Shown one piece after another: positions 55,289-63,853 of a stretch of DNA of 64,000 nucleotides. This DNA comes from Burkholderiaceae bacterium (GTDB lineage Bacteria; Pseudomonadota; Gammaproteobacteria; Burkholderiales; Burkholderiaceae_E). How positions within the stretch are numbered: position 1 is the stretch's first letter; every line of letters begins with the position of its first letter. The notes under the pieces are model-generated. The model was given only the letters and a program-made list of their open reading frames with translations. It had not been told where the DNA came from and made no database searches. The stretch lies in contig JAJTYR010000006.1 of NCBI GenBank assembly GCA_021463505.1, forward strand, positions 29,411-93,410, written 5' to 3'. A program made the position numbers and the translations under genes.

Positions 55289-56308
55289 ATGTCCCGCCCT
55301 GTCGTCTCCGAAGTCGCCGTCGCGCCTGCCACCGCCGATCCGGATGTCAGCATTGTCGTCCCGGTCTACAACGAGGTCGACAACCTGCCCGAGCTGATCG
55401 AGCGCATCGAGCAGGCGATGCGCCCGACCGGCCGCGCGTTCGAGCTGATCGCCATCGACGACGGCTCGCGCGACGACAGCGCGGCAACACTGGTCAGGCT
55501 CGCGATCGACCGCCGGTGGCTGCGGCCGGTGTTGCTGGCGCGCAATTATGGCCAATCGAGCGCGCTGCAGGCAGGTTTCGACCGTGTGCGCGGGCGCTAC
55601 GTCGTGACGCTCGACGCCGACCTGCAGAACGACCCGCTCGACATCCCCGCAATGCTCGACCGCCTCGACCGCGACGACGACATCGACATGATCTCCGGCT
55701 GGCGCCAGCAGCGCCAGGACAAGGCACTCTCGCGCCGGCTGCCGTCGGCGATCGCCAACCGGCTGATCTCGCGCATGACCGGCGTGCACCTGCACGACTA
55801 CGGCTGTGCCCTCAAGGCGTACCGGCGCGCGATCGTCGACCGCATCCGGCTCTACGGCGAACTGCATCGCTTCATTCCGTCGCTCGCGCGCGACGCCGGG
55901 GCGCGCATCGCCGAAATGCCGGTGCGTCACCACGCACGCACCCGCGGGGTGTCGAAGTACGGCATCGACCGCACCCTCCGCGTGATCCTCGACCTCGTGC
56001 TGGTCGTGTTCTTCATGCGCTACCGGCAGCGCCCGTTGCACGCTTTCGGTGCGGTAGGCCTGTGGCTTGCCGCCCCGGGCGCGCTGATCCTCGTCTGGCT
56101 GCTGGGGCTGAAGCTGGGCGGCGAGGACATCGGAGGCCGCCCGCTGCTGCTGGCCGGCGTGATGCTGTTGCTGATGGGCGTGCAGCTGGTGGTCGCAGGG
56201 CTGGTCGGCGAGCTGCTCACGCGCATCTACCACGAGGGGCGCGGCACGCCGCAATACTTCGTGCGCGAGCAACGCGCGCGCGACCCGGACTGCGGGCGCA
56301 CATCGTGA
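55289..56308 (+). CDS. GT2 glycosyltransferase, polyprenyl-phosphate sugar synthase type (ArnC/DPM-like)
   Basis: This 339-residue protein has a cytoplasmic GT-A domain and two C-terminal membrane helices (about 255-275 and 290-315), the layout of ArnC, GtrB and related enzymes that load a sugar onto undecaprenyl phosphate. Motifs are VSIVVPVYNEVDNLPELIE, AIDDGSRDDS, TLDADLQNDPLDIPAML (the DxD-like site) and SGWRQQRQD. It is divergent from the ArnT-like gene and followed 31 bases later by the UPF0104 gene, suggesting one lipid-linked sugar module. The sugar is unknown. Confidence 0.88.
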   Translation: MSRPVVSEVAVAPATADPDVSIVVPVYNEVDNLPELIERIEQAMRPTGRAFELIAIDDGSRDDSAATLVRLAIDRRWLRPVLLARNYGQSSALQAGFDRVRGRYVVTLDADLQNDPLDIPAMLDRLDRDDDIDMISGWRQQRQDKALSRRLPSAIANRLISRMTGVHLHDYGCALKAYRRAIVDRIRLYGELHRFIPSLARDAGARIAEMPVRHHARTRGVSKYGIDRTLRVILDLVLVVFFMRYRQRPLHAFGAVGLWLAAPGALILVWLLGLKLGGEDIGGRPLLLAGVMLLLMGVQLVVAGLVGELLTRIYHEGRGTPQYFVREQRARDPDCGRTS

Positions 56309-56339
56309 ACCAGCCGGACGGATCCGCGCGGAAGCGTCG

Positions 56340-57323
56340 ATGACGCGCGGGCGCGCGGCCGTCTGGGCACGGGTCATCGTCGCGCCTCTGCTGGTCGTGG
56401 CGATCCTCTGGTGGGCCGACCCCGGGCGCGTCGTTCATGCCGTCGCAGGCGCAGATCCCGTCTGGCTGCTCGCCGGGCTCGCCGCGTCGACGCTGTCGAA
56501 CCTCGTCTCGGCCCAGCGCTGGCGGGCACTGGCCGGCTGGCTGGGCCATCGCATCGACGCCGCCACCGCCGCCGGCGTCTACTTCCGCGCCGTGGCGATC
56601 AATGCACTGCTGCCTGGCGCGATCGTCGGCGGCGACGTCTATCGTGCGGTGATGCTGAACCGCCGCGGGCTGGCGGCGCTCGAAGCGGGATTGTCGGTGT
56701 TCCTCGACCGGCTGAGCGGCTTGTGGATGCTCGTCGTGCTGGGAATCGCGGCCGCCGCCTGGGGCGTTGCCGGCACCTCCGCGCAGGTGCTCGTGCCGGC
56801 AATGCTGCGTGCGCCGGGTGCCGACGCCCTGGCGACACTGGCGGCCTGCGTGCTCATGGCGCCGGCGCTGGCCATCGTGGTGTTGCGCAGGCTCGGGGCC
56901 GCGCTGGGCACCTCGCGCGCGCCCGCCGCGGGCTGGCGGGCGCGTGTCGTCGCTGCGGCGAAGCGGCGCGGCGCCTGGCACCAGTTCGCGCTGCAACTGG
57001 TCGCGTCGCTGGCCGTGCAGGCGCTGTCGATCGCGGCGTTCGCGCTGGCCGGCCGCGCGGTGGGCATCGATCTCGCCGCCTGGAGCTGGGCGGCTGCCGC
57101 GGTGCCCGTGTTCCTGATGGCGACCCTGCCGCTGAGCTTCGGCGGTTGGGGCACGCGCGAAGCGGCGGCGGTGGTGGCGTTGTCGGCGTTCGGCGTGCCG
57201 GTGGCGCCGGCGGTCGGCGCGTCGGTGCTCTACGGGATCTTCGGCCTCATCCAGGCCGCGGCAGGGGGCCTGCTGCTGGCGCGCGATCCGCGGAAGACGC
57301 ACCGCGCCACAGCGCGGCAGTGA
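56340..57323 (+). CDS. UPF0104 / lysylphosphatidylglycerol-synthase-like membrane protein
   Basis: This is an integral membrane protein of 327 residues with about eight helices and the LPG-synthase transmembrane (AglD2/YbhN) fold. Typical features are the NLVSAQRWRALAG segment, NALLPGAIVGGDVYRAVML and the C-terminal PLSFGGWGTREAA. There is no aminoacyl-transferase domain, so it is not MprF. Such proteins often accompany polyprenyl-phosphate glycosyltransferases and may move lipid-linked sugars across the membrane; that is an inference from context. Its last 77 bases overlap the convergent ligase-like gene. Confidence 0.8.
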   Translation: MTRGRAAVWARVIVAPLLVVAILWWADPGRVVHAVAGADPVWLLAGLAASTLSNLVSAQRWRALAGWLGHRIDAATAAGVYFRAVAINALLPGAIVGGDVYRAVMLNRRGLAALEAGLSVFLDRLSGLWMLVVLGIAAAAWGVAGTSAQVLVPAMLRAPGADALATLAACVLMAPALAIVVLRRLGAALGTSRAPAAGWRARVVAAAKRRGAWHQFALQLVASLAVQALSIAAFALAGRAVGIDLAAWSWAAAAVPVFLMATLPLSFGGWGTREAAAVVALSAFGVPVAPAVGASVLYGIFGLIQAAAGGLLLARDPRKTHRATARQ

Positions 57324-58503
57324 ACAGCATGTACATCATGCTGACGTTCGAGCGCAGCAGGTACGACTCGAACAGGCAGATCGTGATCATCAGCACCGGC
57401 AGTGCACGACGGATCCGTTCACGCCCGTCGGCCGGCCCGCGCCTGCGCAGCGGGTAGCCGAGCACCAGCGCGAGCGCGATGCCCCCCGGCAGTCCGGCGG
57501 CCGTCAGCACGAACAGGTAGTAGTTGTGCGGATTCCACGCGGGCTCCCACTGCGGCGTGTGCACCGCATTGACCCGTTCGTACTCCTTCGGGTAGTCGCC
57601 GACGCCGACGCCGAGCAGCGGGTGCGCGGCGTAGATCCGCAGCGCGTTCAGCGCGTAGACGAGGCGCAGGCTCACCGAGCTCTCGGGACGCTCCCTGTAA
57701 TGGACGAACGTGTCGATCGCGTCGTCGACCCGGCTCTTGAAGTAGCTGCTGCCGTGATAACCGCCGACGAGGACGGCGGCCACCAGCGCGGCGGCAACCG
57801 ACCCGGCCACCAGCGGGCGGCGCGCGAAGCGCTGGAATGCCAGCAACACGAGCAGCGCAAGAAAGCCGACCATGCCGGCACGGCCGCCGGCGATCAGCAG
57901 GTTCAGTGTCGTCGTCGCGAGCAGCCCGCCGTAGAGGAGGCGCCGGCGCAGCGTCGTCGCGTCGAACAGCAGACGATGACCTGCGAGGTATCCGGCCAGC
58001 GCGAGCACCGGCGTGTAGAAGATGCGGTCGACGAACGGGGCGGTGTCGCCCACCGACTTCTCGACCTGGATGCCTTCGGGCAGCCCGGGCCAGACGTGCA
58101 GCCGCGCCCAGTTGTAGAACGCCAGCGCTTCGCACAGCGCGATCGACGCCAGGAAGGCCGCGACGTAGCGCCCGAAGTGCTCGCGCCGCGCAACGCTGTA
58201 GTAGAGCGGAAACAGCAGGAAGAACCGGTGCCGCTGCATCGCCTGCCAGCCCCAGCCGCGGTCGTCGCTCCACAGCAGCGACAGCAGCAGCACCCCGTAG
58301 CAGCCCAGAACGATCCAGACCAGCGGCTCGGCGGCCAGTTCGCGCAGCTTGCGGCCGAGCCCTCCTTCGATCATCCACAGCAGCAGCATCGCTGCCGACA
58401 ACAGATAGGCCGGCGCCACCTGCACCGGAATGCAGAAGAAAACCGCGGCAAGCAGCCAGGAATTGACCAGCGCAATCCGCTCGCGCCATGGCGCGCGGCT
58501 CAC
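57247..58503 (-). CDS. O-antigen ligase family (WaaL-like) membrane protein
   Basis: This 418-residue inner-membrane protein has about eleven hydrophobic segments. The large periplasmic loop shows the Wzy_C/WaaL features, including LLGVGVGDYPKEY and WNPHNYYLFVLTAAGLPG, in which the NPHN...L histidine corresponds to the conserved ligase motif. WaaL joins O-antigen or other lipid-linked glycans to lipid A-core; a polymerase role (Wzy) is also possible. It overlaps the next minus-strand gene by four bases, and at its own 3' end overlaps the opposite-strand UPF0104 gene. Confidence 0.85.
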   Translation of the reverse strand: MSRAPWRERIALVNSWLLAAVFFCIPVQVAPAYLLSAAMLLLWMIEGGLGRKLRELAAEPLVWIVLGCYGVLLLSLLWSDDRGWGWQAMQRHRFFLLFPLYYSVARREHFGRYVAAFLASIALCEALAFYNWARLHVWPGLPEGIQVEKSVGDTAPFVDRIFYTPVLALAGYLAGHRLLFDATTLRRRLLYGGLLATTTLNLLIAGGRAGMVGFLALLVLLAFQRFARRPLVAGSVAAALVAAVLVGGYHGSSYFKSRVDDAIDTFVHYRERPESSVSLRLVYALNALRIYAAHPLLGVGVGDYPKEYERVNAVHTPQWEPAWNPHNYYLFVLTAAGLPGGIALALVLGYPLRRRGPADGRERIRRALPVLMITICLFESYLLRSNVSMMYMLFTAALWRGASSADRAPAAGPLPRPG

Positions 58504-59534
58504 GCAAACTCCACGCCACAGGCTGCGAACGCACGCCGCATGTCCTCACGCTCCTGCTGCGACCTGAACCGCACGCACTGCCAGCCGAAGGCGACCACGC
58601 GCACGCGCGCCGGATAGATCTGCCGCGCCAGCAGCAGTGACGACGAGCGCACTCCGATCACTGCGTCGTAGGGCGTGCGCGCCATGTGCGACTCCAGTGC
58701 GCCTGCCGTCTCGATCAGCCGGTAATCGGGATGCGCCAGGTCATGCGCAGCGTCCTTCGGATGCGGCTTGTAGTCGACCACGGGAAAGCCTTCCCGTGCG
58801 AGCCATTGGCGCATGCCCGACGTGACATCGGAGATGTCGGCCGGCGCCATCAGGCGAAACGCGGCCAGCGGCTGGCCGATCACCAGGGCGCGACGCTCGC
58901 CGGATGACGGCTTTGCCTCTCCGATCGGCTCGACCAGCGGCGGGAGTTCACGCACCCTGGCGGGCGGATACTCGTTCGGCAGCCCGGGCAGCACGTAGAT
59001 GCGATCACAGAACCACGCGTCCGAACCGATGCGATCGCCGCCGAAGCACTGGTAGTCGAGTTCCGGCGCGAACAGCCGGCGCAGCTTGCGCGGATACTGC
59101 AGCAGGCGCCTGGGCAGCGACAGCGGATAGCGACGGATGCTGAGCAGGCCGTCCGGCAGGATGCGGGCAGGCGCTTCACGTGCACCGCACGCGGCAGGCA
59201 GCGCGCGCAGGAAATAGTTGATCGCCTCGGTGTCGAAGACCGCACTGTGCAGGATCAATCGCTCGCATGGCCCGGCGAGGCCAGCCACCAGCCGGATGTT
59301 CTCCCGCAGGCGGCGGTGGCGACCGAATGCGCCAGGCAGCGGTTCCAGTCGCGGCCAGGCCATGTACCCGCAGGCGTCCCACTCCCCGGGTTCGACGACG
59401 GATTCGAGCCCCCGCTTGTACCAGACCAGAACCTGCCGCGCGCCACGCTCGAACTCGCCGGCGATGCGCCGGGCCGCGAGGTACTGCAGCGGAGATGCGA
59501 CGAAGTAGACGGCGACGGTGCCGGGTCGGCTCAT
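58500..59534 (-). CDS. Polysialyltransferase-like (GT52-type) glycosyltransferase
   Basis: This is a 344-residue soluble protein that I place with moderate confidence in the alpha-2,8-polysialyltransferase/GT52-like group found in LOS and capsule loci. Indicators are the N-terminal VYFVASPLQYLAARRIA, which resembles the SPLQ-type opening of these enzymes, and the C-terminal half with VDYKPHPKD (conserved KPHP) and GVRSSSLLLA. No signal or membrane helix is seen. It precedes and overlaps the ligase-like gene, so it probably adds a terminal sugar to the LOS or O-glycan. Sialic-acid synthesis genes are not in the window, so the donor is uncertain. Confidence 0.6.
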   Translation of the reverse strand: MSRPGTVAVYFVASPLQYLAARRIAGEFERGARQVLVWYKRGLESVVEPGEWDACGYMAWPRLEPLPGAFGRHRRLRENIRLVAGLAGPCERLILHSAVFDTEAINYFLRALPAACGAREAPARILPDGLLSIRRYPLSLPRRLLQYPRKLRRLFAPELDYQCFGGDRIGSDAWFCDRIYVLPGLPNEYPPARVRELPPLVEPIGEAKPSSGERRALVIGQPLAAFRLMAPADISDVTSGMRQWLAREGFPVVDYKPHPKDAAHDLAHPDYRLIETAGALESHMARTPYDAVIGVRSSSLLLARQIYPARVRVVAFGWQCVRFRSQQEREDMRRAFAACGVEFA

Positions 59535-59567
59535 GAGGCTGCAGGATGGCTGAATGCAGCCGGGATG

Positions 59568-61022
59568 CTACCCGTTTGTGGCGATCCCCAGTGCCCGGGC
59601 CACGCCTGCGCCGTACGCCGGATCGCACTTCGTGCAGTTCTCGACGTGCCTGCGCTTGACTTCGATCGGCGCATCGCCCATCGCGCGCGCGGTGTTCTCG
59701 AACAGCACCTGCTGCTGCGCCGGTGTCATCAAGCGGAACAGCGCCCGCGGCTGCGAGTAGTAGTCGTCATCGTCCTCGCGGTAGTTCCAGTGGTCGGCCA
59801 CACCGTCGAGCGCCAGCGGCGGCTCACGGAAGTCGGGCTGCTCCTGCCACTCGCCGTAGCTGTTGGGCTCGTAGCCCAGCGTGCCGCCGGCATTGCCGTC
59901 CACCCGCATCGCGCCGTCGCGGTGGTAGCTGTGGAACGGGCACTTCGGCGCGTTCACCGGAATCTGGTAATGGTTCACGCCCAGCCGGTAGCGCTGCGCG
60001 TCGCCATACGAGAACAGCCTTCCCTGCAGCATCCTGTCGGGCGAGAAGCCGATGCCCGGCACGACGTTGCCCGGGTTGAACGCCGCCTGCTCGACGTCGG
60101 CGAAGTAGTTCTCCGGGTTGCGGTTCAGCTCGAACACCCCGACCTCGATCAGCGGGTAGTCCTTGTGCGGCCAGACCTTGGTCAGGTCGAACGGGTGGTA
60201 CGGCACCTTCGCCGCGTCCGTTTCCGGCATCACCTGCACGTACATGGTCCAGCGCGGGAAATCCTTGCGCTCGATCGCGTCGTAGAGGTCGCGCTGCGCG
60301 CTCTCGCGGTCCTTGCCGATCAACGCCTCGGCCTCGGCGTCGGTCAGGTTCCTGACCCCCTGCTGTGTCGTGAAGTGGAACTTGACCCAGTGGCGCTCGT
60401 TGTTCGCGCTGACGAAGCTGAAGGTGTGCGAGCCGAAGCCGTGCATGTGCCGGTACGAGGCCGGGATGCCACGGTCGCTCATCACGATCGTCACCTGGTG
60501 AAGCGCCTCGGGCAGCGAGGTCCAGAAGTCCCAGTTGTTCCTCGCGCTGCGCAGGTTGGTGCGCGGATCGCGCTTGACCGCGTGGTTGAGGTCCGGAAAC
60601 TTCAGCGGGTCGCGCAGGAAGAACACCGGCGTGTTGTTGCCAACCAGGTCCCAGTTGCCCTCCTCGGTGTAGAACTTCACCGCGAAGCCGCGGATATCGC
60701 GCTCGGCGTCGGCCGCGCCGCGCTCGCCGGCCACGGTCGAGAAGCGCGCGAACACGTCGGTCTTCTTGCCGACCTTCGAGAACAGCTTCGCCCGCGTGTA
60801 CTTCGTGATGTCGTGCGTCACGGTGAAGGTGCCGAAGGCGCCCGATCCCTTCGCGTGCATGCGTCGCTCCGGAATCACCTCGCGGTCGAAGTGCGCGAGT
60901 TTCTCGAGGAACCAGACGTCCTGCAGAAGTTGCGGCCCGCGTGGGCCGGCGGTCAGCACGTTCTGGTTGTCGGGCACCGGCGCGCCGCCGGTGGTGGTGA
61001 GTTTCCTGCTGGCCATGACCAT
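59568..61022 (-). CDS. katA: Catalase (small-subunit, clade 3 type) KatA
   Basis: KatA is a monofunctional heme catalase of 484 residues that dismutates hydrogen peroxide. The active-site His56 lies in [11 protein letters not shown]. The distal Asn is in [13 protein letters not shown] (129/130). The proximal heme-ligand Tyr339 is in [15 protein letters not shown], and the [12 protein letters not shown] signature is intact. The length indicates a small-subunit enzyme without the C-terminal flavodoxin-like domain. Two start codons (61022 and ATG 61016) are possible. A LysR-type site and promoter lie in the 98-base upstream gap, suggesting OxyR control. Confidence 0.96.
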   Translation of the reverse strand: MVMASRKLTTTGGAPVPDNQNVLTAGPRGPQLLQDVWFLEKLAHFDREVIPERRMHAKGSGAFGTFTVTHDITKYTRAKLFSKVGKKTDVFARFSTVAGERGAADAERDIRGFAVKFYTEEGNWDLVGNNTPVFFLRDPLKFPDLNHAVKRDPRTNLRSARNNWDFWTSLPEALHQVTIVMSDRGIPASYRHMHGFGSHTFSFVSANNERHWVKFHFTTQQGVRNLTDAEAEALIGKDRESAQRDLYDAIERKDFPRWTMYVQVMPETDAAKVPYHPFDLTKVWPHKDYPLIEVGVFELNRNPENYFADVEQAAFNPGNVVPGIGFSPDRMLQGRLFSYGDAQRYRLGVNHYQIPVNAPKCPFHSYHRDGAMRVDGNAGGTLGYEPNSYGEWQEQPDFREPPLALDGVADHWNYREDDDDYYSQPRALFRLMTPAQQQVLFENTARAMGDAPIEVKRRHVENCTKCDPAYGAGVARALGIATNG

Positions 61023-61062
61023 ACCCCTTGTCGCTGGAGGTGGAGGTGGGAGTGGAGTGGCC

Positions 61063-61107
61063 AGTCTAGGGCGTTCAGGTCAATGCATCCAATCGAATGT
61101 TGCGATT
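61063..61107 (-). promoter_or_regulatory. Candidate katA promoter with overlapping LysR-type (OxyR-like) site
   Basis: On the minus strand TTGGAT (61092-61087) and TAGACT (61068-61063) are spaced by 18 bases. Just upstream is the inverted repeat AATCG-N7-CGATT (plus strand 61091-61107), a T-N11-A pattern usual for LysR-type regulators, abutting the -35. OxyR is the obvious candidate for a catalase gene, but the site is not a close match to the full OxyR consensus. Confidence 0.4.
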
Positions 61108-61120
61108 CATCTGATAGGCG

Positions 61121-62008
61121 TCAACGATGCTTCGCGCCCCGGACAGCGCGGTCAGCAGCGACCAGCGCCCGCTCGATTGCCCAGGACGCGGCGGCAAGCC
61201 CCATCGTGGCCGTCACGGTGACCAGCGAGCCGTAGCCCGCACAAGCGAGCGGCGCTCCACCGCGCGCGCCCTCCTCGCAGGCCGCCTCGCGCGCCGCGCG
61301 ACCGGGATGCTCGTCGGAGTAGATCGCCTCGATGCGGAAGCGCTTGGCCGCCTCGCGCGGAAAGCCGTACTCGCGGCGCAGCCGCGCCCGCACTGCGGCG
61401 AGCAGCGCGTCGCCCTTCGTTCGAGAGAGGTCGTCGCGCCGCAGGCGCAGCGGATCGGTGCGCCCGCCGGCGCCGCCGCAGACCACGATCGGCTGGCGGC
61501 GCCGGCGCATGGATGCGACGAGCGCTGCCTTCTCGCGTGGCGCATCGATCGCGTCGACGACCAGCGCGCCCTCGGGCACGAGGCGCTCGACGTTTTCCAC
61601 GGTGACGAAATCGTCGATCGCCCTCACCCGGCAATCGGGCGAGATGTCGGCGATGCGCTCGCGCATCACGTCGACCTTCGCAGCGCCCAGCGTCGAGCCG
61701 AGCGCGTGCACCTGCCGGTTCACGTTGGACTCGGCGACGTGGTCGAGGTCGATCAGCGTGAGCTGTCCGACGCCGGAGCGCGCCAGCGCCTCGACCGTCC
61801 ACGAACCGACGCCGCCGATGCCCACGACGCAGACATGCGTGCCGGCCAGAACGCCCAGTGCGTCGTCGCCGTGGATGCGCGCGACGCCGCCGAAGCGCCG
61901 TGACGAATCCGCCCGGGAGCCGGCCGCATCCGCCTGCATCCGGGCCGCGCCGGCCGCGGACCGATGCTCGCCGGCTGCCAGCGGGATCGCACCGTGCACC
62001 CGGGTCAT
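61121..62008 (-). CDS. tcdA: tRNA threonylcarbamoyladenosine dehydratase TcdA
   Basis: TcdA (CsdL) is an E1-like enzyme that uses ATP to cyclise t6A to ct6A at tRNA position 37. The 295-residue protein has a ThiF/MoeB-type nucleotide-binding motif VVGIGGVGSWTVEALARSG near residue 60, then LIDLDHVAESNVNRQVHA. The C-terminal family segments are RTKGDALLAAVRARLR and ACAGYGSLVTVTATMG. About 40 N-terminal residues precede the domain and the start may be later. It lies 6 bases after the quinone oxidoreductase gene stop on the same strand. Confidence 0.93.
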   Translation of the reverse strand: MTRVHGAIPLAAGEHRSAAGAARMQADAAGSRADSSRRFGGVARIHGDDALGVLAGTHVCVVGIGGVGSWTVEALARSGVGQLTLIDLDHVAESNVNRQVHALGSTLGAAKVDVMRERIADISPDCRVRAIDDFVTVENVERLVPEGALVVDAIDAPREKAALVASMRRRRQPIVVCGGAGGRTDPLRLRRDDLSRTKGDALLAAVRARLRREYGFPREAAKRFRIEAIYSDEHPGRAAREAACEEGARGGAPLACAGYGSLVTVTATMGLAAASWAIERALVAADRAVRGAKHR

Positions 62009-62014
62009 CGTCCG

Positions 62015-62983
62015 TTACGGCAGGATCAGGGACGAGCCGGTGGTCCGGCGCGCCTCGAGTTCACGGTGCGCCTGCACCGCATCGGCCAGCCGGAAGCGCT
62101 GGTCGATCCCGATTCGCACTTTCCCCGAGCCGACCATCCTGAACAGGTCGGCCGCCATGTCCTCGAGGTTGGTGCGGCTCGCGGTGTGGGCCATCAGTGA
62201 CGGCCGCGTGATGTACAGCGAACCCTTCAGTGCGGTGAGCGCCATCGGCGGTACCGGACCCGACGAGTTGCCGAAACTCACCATCAGGCCGAACGGGCGC
62301 AGGCAGTCGATCGATGCCTGGAACGTGTCCTTGCCGACCGAGTCGTAGACGACCGGCACCATCGCACCCCCGGTGATTTCGCGCACCCGCTCGACGATGT
62401 TCTCGCGCTTGTAGAGGATCGTGTGGTCGCAACCGAAGCGCCGCGCGAGCGCCGCCTTCTCCTCCGAGCCCACGGTGCCGATCACGGTGACGCCGAGCGC
62501 CTTCGCCCACTGCATCGCGATCAGCCCCACCCCGCCCGCCGCCGCGTGGAACAGGATCGTCTGTCCCTTCTGCAGCCTGCAGGTTCGGCGGAACAGGTAC
62601 TGTACGGTCAGGCCCTTGAGCATCATCCCTGCGGCCGTCTCGAATCCGATGCCGCGCGGCAGTTTCACCAGCAGTTGCGCGGGCATGTTGCGCAGCTCGG
62701 AGTACGACCCCGGCGGAACGCCGCTGTACGCAACGCGGTCACCGGGCCTGACGTGCCCGACGCCCTCACCGACGGCGGTGACCACCCCCGCCCCTTCCAG
62801 ACCGATGCCGGCCGGCAACGGCAGCGGATACAGGCCGGTGCGGAAGTAGACGTCGATGTAGTTCAGGCCGATCGCCTCGTGGCGCACCTGCGCCTCGCCC
62901 GGGCCGGGCGGGCCAACGTCGACATCGACGTACTGCATGACTTCGGGGCCGCCAGTCTGCTGGATCCGGATTGCCTTGGGCAT
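62015..62983 (-). CDS. qor: Quinone oxidoreductase (zeta-crystallin-like, Qor family)
   Basis: This is an NADPH-dependent medium-chain dehydrogenase/reductase of 322 residues without zinc ligands. Family features are the N-terminal IRIQQTGGPEVMQYVDVDVG and GLNYIDVYFRTGLYPLPLP. The nucleotide-binding AAAGGVGLIAMQWAKALG lies near residue 150. It reduces quinones by one electron or related enones. Its order with the SDR gene upstream and tcdA downstream, all on the minus strand, suggests a shared transcript, though no functional link is apparent. Confidence 0.92.
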   Translation of the reverse strand: MPKAIRIQQTGGPEVMQYVDVDVGPPGPGEAQVRHEAIGLNYIDVYFRTGLYPLPLPAGIGLEGAGVVTAVGEGVGHVRPGDRVAYSGVPPGSYSELRNMPAQLLVKLPRGIGFETAAGMMLKGLTVQYLFRRTCRLQKGQTILFHAAAGGVGLIAMQWAKALGVTVIGTVGSEEKAALARRFGCDHTILYKRENIVERVREITGGAMVPVVYDSVGKDTFQASIDCLRPFGLMVSFGNSSGPVPPMALTALKGSLYITRPSLMAHTASRTNLEDMAADLFRMVGSGKVRIGIDQRFRLADAVQAHRELEARRTTGSSLILP

Positions 62984-63005
62984 GCTCGCTCCGTGTATCG
63001 GTCGA

Positions 63006-63785
63006 TCAGAAGGTGCCAGGGTACGCGCCGCCGTCGATCAGCAGGTTCTGCCCCGTGATCCATCCCGCCTGTGCACTGCACAGGAACGCGCACGCCTGGC
63101 CGAACTCGTACGGATCCCCGATCCGGCCGGCCGGAATGGTCGCGAGCCGCTGGCGCAGCGCCTCCTCGTAGCCGATGCCCTGCGCTTTTGCCTGCGCGCC
63201 GATCACGCTGCGCACGCGATCGGTGTCGTGAAAACCGGGCAGCAGGTTGTTGATCGTCACGTTGTGCGCCACCGTGGTACGCGCCAGCCCCGCAACGAAG
63301 CCCGTGAGGCCCGAGCGCGCGCCGTTCGAGAGTCCGAGGATGTGCAGCGGCGCCTTCACTGCACCGGAGGTGACGTTGACGATGCGCCCGAAGCGGCGCG
63401 CGATCATCGCGTCGACGGTGGCCTTGATCAGTTCGATCGGCGTGAGCATGTTCGCGTCCAGGGCGGCAATCCAGTCGTCGCGCGTGAACTTGCGGAAGTC
63501 TCCGGGCGGCGGGCCGCCGGCGTTGGTTACCAGGATGTCGACCTGGGGGCAGGACGACCGCGCTTCCTCGCGGCCCGATGACGTGGTGATGTCGCAGGCC
63601 ACCGCAACGACCGTGACACCGGTGTCGTCGCCGATGCGCTGCGCCGCCTCGGCCAGCGGCCCCGGCGTGCGCGCGTTGATCACGAGGTTGACGCCCTCAC
63701 GCGCCAGCGACAGCGCGCAGCCGTAGCCGAGCCCCTTGCTGGCGCCGCAGACGAGCGCCCACTTGCCGGCGATGCCGAGATCCAT
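63006..63785 (-). CDS. SDR-family protein with altered catalytic Tyr/Lys
   Basis: This is a 259-residue short-chain dehydrogenase/reductase fold with a normal cofactor loop (GASKGLGYG, about residues 14-22), NAGG at 88-91 and the catalytic-type Ser140 in NVTSG. Where classical enzymes have YxxxK, this protein has SNGAR: Ser153 for Tyr and Arg157 for Lys. The C-terminal substrate region (GRIGDPYEFGQACAFLCS, then ITGQNLLIDGG) is ordinary. A subgroup of Burkholderiales SDRs with a similar SN.AR segment exists to my recollection. The reaction and substrate are unknown. The gene precedes qor by 22 bases. Confidence 0.85.
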   Translation of the reverse strand: MDLGIAGKWALVCGASKGLGYGCALSLAREGVNLVINARTPGPLAEAAQRIGDDTGVTVVAVACDITTSSGREEARSSCPQVDILVTNAGGPPPGDFRKFTRDDWIAALDANMLTPIELIKATVDAMIARRFGRIVNVTSGAVKAPLHILGLSNGARSGLTGFVAGLARTTVAHNVTINNLLPGFHDTDRVRSVIGAQAKAQGIGYEEALRQRLATIPAGRIGDPYEFGQACAFLCSAQAGWITGQNLLIDGGAYPGTF

Positions 63786-63853
63786 CGTCGAACTCCCGAA
63801 GAAATGACCGATGGTGCCACGCGCGCAGTTCGCGCCCGCCGGGGCCCCGCCAA

